Below are positions 10,135 to 21,310 of a DNA stretch of 64,000 nucleotides, one piece after another. A program made the translations under genes and the position numbers. Numbering within the stretch: the first letter of the stretch is position 1; each line of letters begins with the position of its first letter. Source of the DNA: Mytilinidion resinicola (Eukaryota; Ascomycota; Dothideomycetes; Mytilinidiales; Mytilinidiaceae); assembly GCF_010093595.1 (NCBI RefSeq), contig NW_022985438.1, forward strand, positions 186,001 to 250,000. The letters run 5' to 3'. Under the pieces are notes generated by a model. It had not been told where the DNA came from. It worked only from the letters and a program-made list of their open reading frames with translations, and searched no databases.

Positions 10135-12136
10135 ATGTCGGGCGCTGAAGTGGGTGGTCTGGTCCTTGGTGGCATCAGCCTCGCAATCGCAGCTGTCGAG
10201 CATTACCACAACCTCTCTCAGACCGTTCATGGCCTCAAAAACTACCATTGCACAATTCAGCAGCTAAGACTCGACCTCATCATTCAGCAAGATCAACTTA
10301 AGCAATCTCTGAAGCAGCTCGGGTTTGATGACTTTTCAATCCCGTCCACACATCATGCGTTACGGAACCGTATCTACTGCAGCCGTCCAGACCTCGAGCA
10401 CCCTGAAATGGTGGCTGGAGTTATCTGGTCTATCGAAGAAACAATAGAAGGACTCAGGAAGAAACTTAAGAGATGCGACGATACGCAGCGTAGAGTGAGC
10501 GCATTCTATAAACGTTTGAATAAAGATAGCGATTGACCAGCGTCAGAGTAAACCAACGAAGGCGTGGAACCGGTTCAGACATACTTTCACTGCCAAATTC
10601 CGCAAGGGACCATGGAAGAACTCCAACATTCTAATAACATGTTGACTCTTTACATCAAGACGTCCAAAACACCACGCTACTCTTGTGACATCATCCCAGT
10701 CATCCAGGAAGCCCAGTCCCAATACTCGTCTTCAAAATGCGACACGATACGGGTGCATGCTTTTGAAGTATTCAATTATTTCAAGTTGGGCTGGAAATGC
10801 TCTTGTGTCGGTCCTCACCAAACCGGCATACGTTTCGACACGGTATCCTCGACTCTTCGTGTTCCAATATCGGAGGTGGCAATCAGAACATTTAAGTCTC
10901 TACAAGGCCAAGATGCGCTTCTCCAGCATGAAAACAAGACCCAATGCTGGATCGAGACGCTCGCAAAACTCGAGACTGTACCAGCAGTAGATTCTGGACC
11001 GGACCCCGACCCCAAGCCTCTACCGCCCAGTGCTTCGTCTGCCCCAGCATCACAGAATGGTTTCAATTGTAGAACATGCAAGACGTTAGGCATGCAGGAC
11101 TTCCAGGTTACAGCACAAACATCAGCAAAAAAGCAAAAGTCGCTGTCTGGCAACAGCTCAGCTCAACCTCATTTCCTAGTCCTGCCATCAAAACAGTGAT
11201 ATACCATCAACTCGTAAGCATTGACCACCTGAGACAAAACTGCTCTCCATATATCAACCGCTAACGACTGGCTTATTAGCAAAGTCACCTGCGACTGATG
11301 TCGAGTGCTTATGTGAAGCGCTTAGTCGTCATGATTTTCAAGAAGGTAGCTTGCCCGGAGTGAAGGCGGACAATAGGCGACGGATGGTCATCAAAGTCAG
11401 CAATACAGAAGCTGAACCCCACCAAACTCAATACAACACACTCGAATCTTTCGTCGGCCTCTCTGGACGTTTTGACCTGATATCCCGTGTTCAGCGCCTC
11501 GGCATAGCATATGCTATGGCTATCATGCTTCTACACCTCGGTGAAACACCCTGGCTCGACTCAAAATGGGGTAAAGGGCATGTTAGTCTAGCACGACGCA
11601 AACAAGAAACTACACCGGACATAACTCTAGAAGACGTCCGTGTCCTCCACGAGTTTCAATCTCCAGCCAGCTCTGTGGTTTCTCCGCGAAGGCCTAACCA
11701 ACAAGCTGGGAGGATTAACTCGTTGGGGAACCACAGCCCAGCAATGCTTTCTCAGGGCATTCTGCTGGTTGAACTCTGCCTGAACGAAGATCAGTCTGCG
11801 CTTCTCGCCGCAGCTTTCAGTGGTTCCTTTTCACCTGACACACGGGACCGCCAGATCTGCAAAATCATCGAACGGGTCTACCTCGAAGGGGGTAATTTCT
11901 ATGGCTCCGCTACAGAACGATGTCTCCAGTGCCAGTTCACTAGGCCTGCCGCAACGAAGATTTTCATGGATAGCAATTTCCGGGAAAACTTCTTCAAGGA
12001 CGTGATAGCGCTGCTACAAGTGACCTACGAGGTATCGCGCGATACTTACAGGAACTCTTCAAAATGTGTAAACTTGAGGACACTCGAAAAGGGACTCCCG
12101 TTCAGGGTAAACGACTCGACGCAGAATCCGTTTTGA
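10135..12136 (+). CDS. DUF7580-type fungal protein (possibly decayed in the middle)
   Basis: The N-terminus MSGAEVGGLVLGGISLAIAA and the C-terminal blocks (AMLSQGILLVELCL, ERVYLEGGNFYGSATERC) match a family common in fungi and annotated as DUF7580, near NLR/HET-type genes; its biochemical role is not known to me. Exon 1 is 10135-10494 (donor GTGAGC). One fully open model is 10135-10494, 10579-11068, 11280-12136 (568 residues). However, a better-looking first acceptor at 10546 gives a family-like stretch (KAWNRFRHTFTAKFRKG) in another frame that then needs a frameshift. A strong intron, 11214-11279 (GTAAGC, CTAAC, TAG), also fits a different frame. The last exon (from 11282) is clearly intact and has ETPWLDSKWGKG, a conserved block. 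So the gene is either spliced unusually or partly frameshifted. Confidence 0.6.
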
Positions 12137-12345
12137 TGTATTCTTTTCCAGTGTATATGGTACGCTTCGATTCCACGTCTCAAGACTTCCAATCATTTCC
12201 TAAGAGTTCGAGGCAATTCAAGTCACCAAACATCACCAGCATTCCCTCCCCAGAGCCATCAATACCAAAAACACTGATTAAATTGATGCAAAGAAGAACC
12301 GAGCGCTTTTCATCCACGTTTCACCCATCCATCCATTCCGATCAC

Positions 12346-14038
12346 CTAGACCTTGATAGCAAACTGCTTCAAGTACTCGTAATCCGGAATATTTGCCTCA
12401 ACCGTCTCCTTAATCACATTCGCACCCTCCTCGCCAAACTTATCAGTCCACTCCTTATAGAGCTGTTCGTCACTCTTTGGCGTTTTCTTCTAAAACGCAT
12501 CAGCATCACACACCCAAACCCAGTCCACCAGGGAAAACTCACATGCAACCTAGGCTTTAACTCCGTGGAATCAATCGCGTCTTCATGGAACCCCTTCCAC
12601 TTCTCAAACGCCTCCTTCGCAATCCGATGATCCTCCTCCGAGTCCCACTTCAGCATATCAGGCGTATACTCCAGCCCCACACTGCGGCAATACTCCTTGA
12701 TCATGCCAGACGGGTTATCCAACAAGTCATCAGCATCAACGACACAGATCTCGACACCGCTTCCTTCGTTCCCCTCTTGCCCCGGCTGTCCCGCAACCTT
12801 CGGCCCCACCTCCCCAATCTGTCGCAAGTAGTCGAACACGCGGCGGACTTCGTCGTAGCCGGCTTCGCTCGGCATGAAGTTGTAGAAGCCGGTGACTTCG
12901 TCCAGCGGCGGGACCGTGCAGCGGAAGTAGCTTGGGATGGAGGCGCGCGGGTGGCGGATCAGGAAGGTGAAATGGAACGATTTCAGGAGCTCTGTCGGGA
13001 CAACGGTAGGATTGCCTGGCTCGGGCTTGGTATTATATGGGTATGGCGGTCCGCTGTCGGAGGAGGGGGAGGAGATGGGTGGGGTGGGGAGGGATGTGGT
13101 GTCGGTGCCGACGCCGCGCTTGTAGGTCGCGAGGCTGGGGGCGATGGAGGCGGGGGCGCCGGAGGGCGGGACGAGGTAGTGGGTTATATCTTTTATGAAA
13201 AGGCGTTTGCCCTGAGGAGTGTTAGGTTAGGTTTGGACTTTTGAAGCCGGGCTCGGCAGGAAAATAGGAGGGTATGGGCATGTTGAAGAGAATGGGAAAC
13301 AGGGAATAGCTGGGCATAGTGGGGATGGTAGGGAGAAATGCTGCGACATTGCTGTTGAGCCGTTTGACAACTTAGAGAGTGGTAAGAAAAAGGGGACGAA
13401 AAGGAAGGTGCTCTCGAACACGGCACGAAAAGTGCCATGTGACTCTTGGCCAGCGAGTTGAATCGCGGGTGCTTGCGTACGTGGGGGTTCAGGATGTGCG
13501 ATGGCTGCATCGGCAGTATGCAGGGCATGTGTTGGATGCAGTCTGGGGTAAGACAGACGGGTGGGGACAAGAAAAGGCACGTGACCATGCACACGATCTC
13601 AAAAGGGAGAAGAGATAACGTAACAATTATCATATTTCTTGACTCGAAGAATTAAAAAGCAATATAATAAGTGCAGTTTGTTTTGAGAAGAGATGAGAAA
13701 TGAAGGGAAAAGAGGGGAATCGAACCTCGGTGTTTTCCCTCTCGATTCTATCAAAGATAGTCTTAAAAGTGCTCTCGGAGAAGCCGCTCTCAACTCTGCC
13801 CTTCTCATCCTTCTCGTAGCGCTCACTCAGTCGCTCCGGACCGAAATAGAAGGCATCGCCAAAGGGCTCGTGGACGCATTGCAGCGTGTCTCGTCGGGTC
13901 ATAAACACCTATAATGCAGTCATGAGCTTGCGTCCAAGACGGTGAAAGAAAATAGATTTTGCAAGGTTTTCTCACCCTCTCAAACGCAGTTGAGCAGGCC
14001 CGCGGATGGGTCGCTACGAAAATGGGTTTGTTCGACAT
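12346..14038 (-). CDS. P-loop sulfotransferase-like protein
   Basis: Four exons in phase: 14038-13976, 13908-13726, 13211-12543, 12489-12346; 352 residues. Introns are 67, 514 and 53 nt. The N-terminus MSNKPIFVATHPRACSTAFER contains the PAPS 5'-phosphosulfate-type P-loop of fungal sulfotransferase-like proteins. It is followed by HEPFGDAFYFGPER, then GKRLFIKDITHYL, and a second block FHFTFLIRHPRASIPSYFR that corresponds to the 3'-phosphate-binding region. The C-terminal exon ends ANIPDYEYLKQFAIKV. Whether it transfers sulfate is not shown by the sequence; many fungal members have no known substrate. The 514-nt second intron is far longer than its neighbours and begins with the weak donor GTTCGA; its 3' end (CTAACCTAAC then CTCAG) is strong. 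Confidence 0.8.
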
Positions 14039-16092
14039 GGTGGGATTTGTATTTCAAGACCGTGGTGTCGTTGAGGGAAGAAGGTTGAAAGCGGGATGAT
14101 GGAGGTTCAAGTATACAGTACTTCCAATTCTACCCGCGTAAAGTGCCGCCGACGTCCTTGCTACGGCACTAGAAAATTGTGACCTTGCAAAGCCGGGAAA
14201 GGCCGAGGAGATGGGCACAAACTTGTGGGGTGGACCAGTAGTACAAGCGTTGTGATGGACCTTGGAGCCAGGCGGAGGAGCGCTCCTAGTTATGTGTTTG
14301 GATACCGATTCTAAACGCATTTTGAGCGCGTGAGGCGGCCATGAAGCCGCGATAACGCAGTGTGACTTGTGCTCGCCGTGGGGTGTCGCAACTGTGCTTC
14401 CTTTGGAGGTGTTCTTAGAACATCACGCAATGGCATTCGCGGCGTCAATTGGCTTGCAAAAGGCGTCCATCCCACCAACGCCACCGGGCCTGGGCCGGGA
14501 TGGCCAACAACGTCACAACGTGGAGTTCGCCTGTCCGCATTCGGTTAGCGGCCTGTGCGACGTGGTGTTGTCCTCAACAACTTCTTCACCCAGGCTCATA
14601 TGCCATGCATTGTCCTCGCTGAAGGCTCCAGCAAGCCATTGTATTCGATGCAAGAGACGTTCAATGATCCAGAGGCGTCCTGACCACTTCAGCATGGCAA
14701 TGAGATGGTGCTTTTAGACTCGACTTGATCGGCCTGTGCACAACATTTCACCGGACAATGAAGTATGCATCCTCCGGAATCTTTCTATCGGCTGCAGTAC
14801 AGTATTGCGATGACCTCTTCAGTCCTGCCTAGATTTGGTCTCTGGAAGTTAGGACAAGATTGATGGAAATATGGACCTCTCGGAGTCTGAACAGGTGCGG
14901 TACGGTATCAAAAGGATGCCTTGACACTCGGTATGATTCATCCTGCAGAAAAATCACATGGGAGATACTCTTTGAATTCTCTAGAGCCAGTCCAATGACC
15001 GCGGCATGGCAGTAAGAAGAAATTTTGGGGCTGTCCTGATCTGGCCCGCTCGCAAAATTGCATCGTCGTTGAACTACAAACCCTCGGAGATTGTCTACCA
15101 GTGCCAGGATAGGAACATCCTCTCTTGAGTTTGCGGACCGTGTTAGACACTGTAGACCGTTTCAAGGTCATGTTCATGGGAACAACTTGGATGCATGTCG
15201 GTCCAAATCATGGTGTAATATATCGTACGTCGCTATGATTGATGCCGGTAAGATCATCGTTTTCATTGAGATTGTCTTTTCTTCATATATAATCAATCAG
15301 TATAATCAATCAGCAACGCATCCAGACTAGAATGGCCTTGATAAACTTAGAGCATGGAGATCAGATCGGCAGCTTGGCCATAGATCGCTCCATCACCTTT
15401 TCATAGCTGCTAATCGGTTGCAGAATTCTCGAGCCTACATATGAGACAAAGGTTTGACCCAACAGCACTGCCCGCGCAGGAAATAAGTTTCAGCAATCGA
15501 GGATACAACTCACGAGCTACATCCCTCTACATTAATTACAATCTAGTACTTCTTCCAAACTAGTTCCAGACCATATCAGCCAATTCAGAATGCATTTTCA
15601 AATACACCCTTTAGTTCCGAGTTTATACGTTTATGTTCATAATTCTACTGCAGCTGCGAGATTACTTAAGACGGACCCGCCCGCGCTGAACCGTGTATCC
15701 TAAGCGTACACGCGCTTCACGAGCCACAAATCCGTACATCCACGCCGCCATCTGCGAAGCGAATAGGCCTACCCGGACAGTATCTTTCATGCAGCGGTCA
15801 TATTGCGGAAGTTGGAAGAATATGCTAGATCTTCACCAGTTTCAGTGCTCGCGCTCCAGTTGCCTCTAATGCCAAGCTTCACCACTTCAGGGTGAAGTTT
15901 ATACCACAGTCATGAGGTTCAGGCATCCTAAGCTACCACCTTCACTTTCGCTTGGCAGGCCATGTTCACCAGTCTTGGATTCGCTTGCCGACTATAACTT
16001 CTGGCTTTCCCCTTCCTCTCTTCCTCGAATCACCTCCCATCTCCCACCTCCACCTCCTACCACCAACTACCAACCTCCGACCCTCTATCAGA
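14039..16092. other. gene-free region
   Basis: About 2 kb between the sulfotransferase-like gene and the next plus-strand gene. Only short, unconserved open frames are present. The last 180 bases hold an ATG-started 65-codon frame (15912-16109) that overlaps the next gene's start in another frame and may act as an upstream ORF. The 15200-15700 part is AT-rich. Confidence 0.5.
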
Positions 16093-17412
16093 ATGCTGCC
16101 CACCACTAGGTTCATTCAAACGGCAACTCGCCAGGACCTAGCGCCAATGGACAGATTCCTGAACGAAGGACAGGCCGAGTTTCGGGCCCGTGAACCAGAT
16201 GAGATTCCCCAGGATGATGGCAGCCTACCCACCGAAGCGCTTTCGACTGAAGATCTTCCTACTAGGCAGCTTACTACTAGAGTGATGCCTCCACAGATCG
16301 TCCCTTATCTGCGTTACAAACAGGAGATCATCTCCTTCAAAACCCCCAACGTCATTAAGACACACACCGCAATCCGCGAGAACCTCCGTCAGGAATGCGA
16401 ACTCCACCGCATCAATCTTCACACCCTCCTTCTTGTCGTTCGCGATGGTGTCACCAAGGAGGAACTCCCTAACTGTGGCGACGTCTTCTACCTCGAGTCC
16501 GTCCTCAGGAAAGATGCCAGCATGATCATATTCATGGCTCCCGAAGACTCTAACATGGCCTGGATCACCTGGTCTCAGAACCCCTTCCCCGGTGGTGAAA
16601 ATGGACCCGTCTTCCAATTCTTCCAGAAACTCGTCACGGCTGGCGACCTTCACGTCAATAATTGCTATCTGCCAGGCGCGCGAGACCATAGAGCCGTCTA
16701 CGAGCTTGCCCACATCGCGACGATGACTGCGAGCAATCCCAATCCGAGAGACCGTTACAATGGGCTCCAGGACTACGACGTCATCGAGTACGCCAGTCAG
16801 AACGCGCTGGTAGACGCGATCACACGCTACACCTTCACCCAGCCGGTTACCCCACTCATGTCACATGCTTTCGCCGAATACGTCGAGAACCTGCACGAGG
16901 AGGAATATCCTAGCGATCGTCTCGAGACCATCTTGGCTAGGTACGGGATCAATGCGTGGGCGCCAGACGAACTGGAAGACGAGGAGCCGTACTGGGAGCA
17001 ATATCCGCCTCAGATCCACCCAACTATTCGCGAAGGCACGCTCGTTCCAAACTATCTGCTTCGTGATCCCGAGACAGGCGCATTTAGGCAGGATGAGGGA
17101 TACACGTACGCCCGTTGGGGCGGAGACGGATGGGTCATTCTCCCTACTCCTGCTGGAGTGGTCGAAGCAACTGCTGCCGGAATGGCCGAAGCAGCTCCTG
17201 ATGGAATGGCTGAAGTCAATGATGTTGGAGTGGGCGAAGCGACTGCTGTTGGACGGGACGAAGCAACTCGGGCTGGTGCACAGGAGGAGGAAGAGGAGTC
17301 CGAAGACTTGAATGAGGTTCGTGTCGTTATCCCCGCTGACATCACTGATCCCCCACTCAACACGCTGTATCTCTACCGTCTACCTCGTATCGACGAGCTC
17401 GAGGAATACTGA
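16093..17412 (+). CDS. unrecognised protein with 8-residue repeats
   Basis: A single open frame of 439 residues from the first in-frame ATG (MLPTTRFIQTATRQDL). The N-terminus is Arg/Thr-rich and could be a mitochondrial presequence. The body looks like a folded domain (LRQECELHRINLHTLLLVVR, FLESVLRKDASMIIFMAPED-like blocks) that I cannot assign. Residues about 355-395 contain five degenerate copies of an octapeptide of the form (A/V)G(V/M)xEAxx, encoded by a 24-nt tandem repeat at about 17150-17275, followed by a run of Glu. The C-terminus is acidic (IDELEEY). An upstream ORF (15912-16109) overlaps the start. No function is proposed. Confidence 0.65.
   Translation: MLPTTRFIQTATRQDLAPMDRFLNEGQAEFRAREPDEIPQDDGSLPTEALSTEDLPTRQLTTRVMPPQIVPYLRYKQEIISFKTPNVIKTHTAIRENLRQECELHRINLHTLLLVVRDGVTKEELPNCGDVFYLESVLRKDASMIIFMAPEDSNMAWITWSQNPFPGGENGPVFQFFQKLVTAGDLHVNNCYLPGARDHRAVYELAHIATMTASNPNPRDRYNGLQDYDVIEYASQNALVDAITRYTFTQPVTPLMSHAFAEYVENLHEEEYPSDRLETILARYGINAWAPDELEDEEPYWEQYPPQIHPTIREGTLVPNYLLRDPETGAFRQDEGYTYARWGGDGWVILPTPAGVVEATAAGMAEAAPDGMAEVNDVGVGEATAVGRDEATRAGAQEEEEESEDLNEVRVVIPADITDPPLNTLYLYRLPRIDELEEY
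17150..17275 (+). repeat. 24-nt coding minisatellite, five copies
   Basis: Five degenerate 24-nt units, each encoding G-(V/M/R)-x-E-A/V with two or three linking residues, in frame within the preceding gene. Units vary by point changes but keep length, so the reading frame is preserved. Confidence 0.65.
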
Positions 17413-17679
17413 AACTGACAATTTGCAACCTGGTGAATAGCTACTGACGACTGACGTCAACTATCGGGACGTTTGAATGGCGACTTTGCTTCTTGGGTTG
17501 AGCCCGTGGGGCGGTTTCGAGGTGCTTTTCTAGTGTTCAATTGGGTTTGATATGGATTATGATTTGGACTGTCTCTCCTCCACTCTTTGTCTTGTAGCCT
17601 GAAACGGGCTTGACTTTGGGTGATATTTGGCAGCAAGGGCCGGGTGTGGAGGTGACTCTAAGGTGTTTTCAGCGTGTCC

Positions 17680-18105
17680 AAAATGACACGATATAGGCCT
17701 TGTCTTAACCTCTGCGGAAAAAGCATTGGGATCTGTTGTACAATATATATAATATTAACATTTTACTTGCTTGTTCGGATAATGCGCTGAAGTGACCTCG
17801 ACAACTTATCAAAGATGGCAAAACGAAAGCAGAACTCATTTAATCTCCATCGTTCTACTACAAGTTCGTGAAATTGACCCCCAGTTTCCACCCCTCTAGA
17901 TTCCGAAGCATTATTATTTCGTTTTGACAACCATATCCACTCTTTGTACCGCCTCCGGCCCTGCTAAGCCTAGTTTGTCTATGTACTACTTGTCCTCGAG
18001 GATACGGCACTGAGGTGAGCTTAATCGCTTATCAAGGATAGCAAAACAGAGACAGCACTCAGTAAAGATTTCAAAGAGTTCTGTGAATGACTGATCGTCA
18101 TCACG
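17680..18105 (-). repeat. inverted copies of a ~223-bp repeat (left array)
   Basis: Two units read on the minus strand. Their cores (about 17765-17840 and 17985-18060) match, as reverse complements, the cores of the right array: GTTTTGCyAyCTTTGATA, then a GAGGTCACyTCAG-like block, then TATCC. Each unit also contains the TTGTCAAAACG junction seen in the right array. The unit at 17780-17930 is closest to the outermost right-hand unit (21185-21290), sharing the blocks AGGGGTGGAAACT and GAGTTCTGCTTTCGTTTTGCC split across the unit. No coding capacity. Confidence 0.75.
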
Positions 18106-18289
18106 TGCTCCGCAGAAGGGGTAAAAATTGCCGAGCAACATCTTCACCTCTTATCTTACTCTGTCTACAACCAACTTCCGGCAAGCAAGGAAATCCGAAT
18201 TATACATCCACAGAATGATAATTCGGCTTTGTAGGGCCCACCGTTTACTGGTTCCGTAGCTAGAGTAAATCGAAGACGCGCTTCTCGCC

Positions 18290-19986
18290 ATGGCGGCGGC
18301 TGGGGAGTGGCACGGAGAATATGACCCGCTTGAGGACCCTGAAGAGCAGCGGCACATACTCTCTATCTTAGACTCATTCCGGTAGGCTCATTTGATTTCC
18401 TGTTTTTCTTTTACTCCAGAAAGATTGTCATCACGAAGTCTTATTCTGTCCGATTTTCATTCTTTCCAAATGTACCAAGAAAGTCCTGCTTTAGACTCCC
18501 CTATCACGAACCCACACCCCCCAAGGGGGACATGGGGTCAGTCTGCTGATGGTTGAATTACCCCGTATAGCTATTTGTTACGATCTACATGCGGGGACAG
18601 ACTGCAGGTCCGTCATCTTATACCGGCTGCTCCCAGTAGCAATTTCCACGCCTAAAGATCTTTAAGACTTCCTCGGAGCACTCCAATCAGTGCAACGTCA
18701 CAACCCTCTTTACTAGCTCCAGTCTACTACCTCTATTCCAAAAACACTCATTAATAACCCCTCTCAGCTCCTACCGCCGCCTCGCGCACCACCACGGCAC
18801 CCACACCCGCCGCCAAGCCTTCTACGCCCTTCCCTCCGCGCACTGGACCCTTCTCGCAGCCCCCCCCTTCAACATCCTCTCCTCTCTCGACCAGCTCGAC
18901 ACCCTCGTCGATGCCAACGCCGACCTAGCCGACGCAATTTTCATCACCGGCTTCCGCGCCTTCGTCGGGCCCCACCTTCCCCCCTCCCTCGTCGCCTCCG
19001 TCATCGAATCCAAACGCCTCGACCCTTCCGACGATCTAGCCATCTGCTCCGCGCTCCTCGACGAACTCGACGCCAAAGCCACCCCAACAGACTGCGACAA
19101 AGCCCGCAGCTGCATCAACCAATTCTACCGCGACTGGAGCGCGGCCGGCTCCGTCGAGCGCGACGCATGCTTCAGCCCCGTCATCTCCGCCCTCGTCGCC
19201 GAGTTCACCAACAACAAACCCGATCTCAACGACGTGCAGGTCCTAGTCCCCGGCGCCGGCCTCGCCCGCCTCGTCTTCGACCTCGTGCGCGCCGGCTTCA
19301 CCGTCGAGGGCAACGAGATCTCCTACCACGAGCTCATGGCCTCGTCGCTGGTGCTGAACCACACGACGCGCGCGGGCGAGTACACCATCGCGCCCTTTGC
19401 GCTCGGGGGGTCGAACCACCACTCGCGGGCCGACCAATTCCAGACCTTCGCCGTCCCGGACGTGCTCCCGCGCGCGGTGCTGGCGGACGCGGGCAGCGGC
19501 AGCCGGGTCCACGCGAGCGAGCGCATGAGCATGTGCAGCGGGGATTTCTGCGTGCTGTACGGGCCGGGCGAGGACGGGCAGGGCGGGGAGCAGGGGCGGT
19601 TCGATGCGGTGGCGACGGTGTTTTTTGTCGATACGGCGCCGAATGTGGTGAGGTATGTCGAGGCGGTGCGGCATTGTCTGAGGGAAGGGGGCGTGTGGGT
19701 TAATCTGGGGCCGTTGCTGTGGCATCATGTTGCCAAGGGGCCGGCGGAGAGTCGGGAGGGCGGGGCAGGGGTGAGGGAGCGGGATATGGATCGTGGGGTT
19801 GCGGAGCCGGGGGCTGTGGAGCTGACGGATGAGGAGATGGTGAAGTTGGTGGAGTGTTTTGGGTTTAAGGTTGAGCGGCAGGAGACGGGGATGGTGGAGA
19901 GCGGGTATATGCAGAATCCGAGGAGTATGCTCGTGAATACGTATCGGCCTTCCTTTTGGGTGGCGCGGAAGGTTTCGGATGCGTAG
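18290..19986 (+). CDS. carnosine N-methyltransferase-like (N2227 family)
   Basis: Two exons, 18290-18381 and 18768-19986, joined in phase (Arg codon CG|C) to 436 residues; the intron is 386 nt. SAM-dependent methyltransferase of the N2227/CARNMT1 family (yeast YNL092W), which methylates carnosine-type histidine compounds. Visible blocks: SYRRLAHHHGTHTRRQAFY near the N-terminus (HNxTHxRRQ-like), LLAAPPFNIL, the SAM site VLVPGAGLARLVFDLVRAGF followed by GNEISYHELMASSLVLN, FFVDTAPNVVRYVEAV, and GGVWVNLGPLLWHH near the C-terminus. Probably cytosolic or nuclear. Its GC-rich codon use differs sharply from the AT-rich repeat arrays on both sides. Confidence 0.9.
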
Positions 19987-20017
19987 GGTCGGGGGTGGTG
20001 GGGTGGGTTGGCGTGGT

Positions 20018-21310
20018 TGTCAGAGTGAAGGGTTGGGGCTTCTGGTTCTTGAGGTGAAGTGGTTCAGGGATAGATTCATGTAGGCATGATAGAATGATGG
20101 ATATTGAATGAGTTCTACTCCTGTCTTGCTTTCTCTGATACGCTATTGAAGCCACCTTAGTAATATATCCTGGCAGTCAGACAGTATAAGAAAGGTATCT
20201 GCTGCGAAATCCCAGTGGGTTATCCTGGGTTTGCATAGTTGTCAAAATGAATTCATATTACTTCTCGTTCTTAAAGGGGAGAAATTGGAAGTCAAGCTTC
20301 CGCGGGCATGATAGGGCGATGAACGTTGAATGAGTGCTGCTATTGTCTTGCTACCTCTGATACGCTGTCGAAGCCACCTCAGTGTCATATCCTAGCAGGC
20401 AAAAAACGTGAGGGTGTTTTCTGTTGCGTATGCCTGTGGGTAGTACGAATGGTTATAATGGTTGTCAAAATGAAACAATAGTCCTTCAGTTTTGTGAGGT
20501 GTGGAAGTTGGGAGTCAAGTTCACGTAGTCATGACGAGCCCTTTTGATTTTGAAAGACTTATGCCCTTGTTTTGCTAGCTTTGATAGACTATCGAAGCCA
20601 TCTTGATACACTGTCCTAATAAACAAGCAATACTAATACGGTCCCTGCCTTTTAGGACCCCAGGTGGTACGATGGGCTGACGAGGCTGTCAAAATGTAAA
20701 AGAGTTACTTCTAATTTCCAAGGACTGGCAATTCGAGGTTCGTATGGATGTTTCTGAGGATGCTGGGGTTCTTCAAACGCCATTCAGAATTGATCACACC
20801 GCCCCGGAAACCAGATGGTAGATTTGAAGACGCGGAATCATGATATTCGTTCGGTGATTTCTGAGGCTTCCAGGGGACTTCAAACGGCGTTCTAGAGCCG
20901 CCAAAACGCCGTCAGAAAGCAGGGTGTGAATTGAAGAGGAGGAACCGTGACATTCGCCCGAGATTTTGTTAGGATGCTGGAGGTCCTCAAACTGTAGCGA
21001 AGAGCAGTCCAAGCTGTACGAACGTACGAAGTGAGACTTGGGATTCACGAAGTACCGGCAGAACGACGGAAATTGAACTTCGTGCTATCGCTGTTTTGCT
21101 ACCCTTGATAGGCTATTGAGGTCACCTCAGTGCTTTATCCTCTTGGACAAGCAGTACGCAGACAAATCAGGCTTATTAGGGCAACAAAATAACAATGCTT
21201 CTAAATCCGGAGGGGTGGAAACTAGTGGTCAGTTTCACGTACTTATTATAGGACGATGGAAATCGAAAGAGTTCTGCTTTCGTTTTGCCGAAAAAGAGAA
21301 ATAGATTGCA
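20018..21310 (+). repeat. ~223-bp tandem repeat array (right array)
   Basis: Units begin at TTGTCAaaaTG-type junctions at 20018, 20240, 20463 and 20687, giving periods of 222, 223 and 224. Conserved cores lie at about 20122, 20344, 20569 and 21093, each reading like TTGCTACCTCTGATACGCTA, then GAAGCCACCTCAG, then TATCCT. A last partial unit is at 21185-21310. The fourth unit is interrupted by a separate ~108-bp repeat. Units have diverged to roughly 60-80% by eye. The array starts 32 bases after the stop of the methyltransferase gene, so unit one probably lies in its 3' UTR. Confidence 0.8.
20752..20998 (+). repeat. ~108-bp sub-repeat inside the right array
   Basis: Two and a partial third copy starting at about 20752, 20859 and 20969. 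Each begins TTCTGAGGaTGCTGG or a close variant, followed by a CTTCAAACG-type block about 20 bases later, and the full copies share a GGAAcCaTGATATTCG-like block. It separates the fourth and fifth 223-bp units, suggesting an insertion followed by local duplication. Confidence 0.6.

Noticed and set aside
13193..13633. 146-codon minus-strand frame inside the long intron
   Set aside because: It contains the branch point and acceptor of the intron, lacks any motif and does not match the conserved protein that resumes at 13211.
13705..13739. tRNA gene suggested by GGTTCGATTCC on the minus strand
   Set aside because: The T-stem does not pair fully and the sequence where the D and anticodon arms should be is well-supported protein-coding exon. 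No other convincing tRNA was seen in the window.
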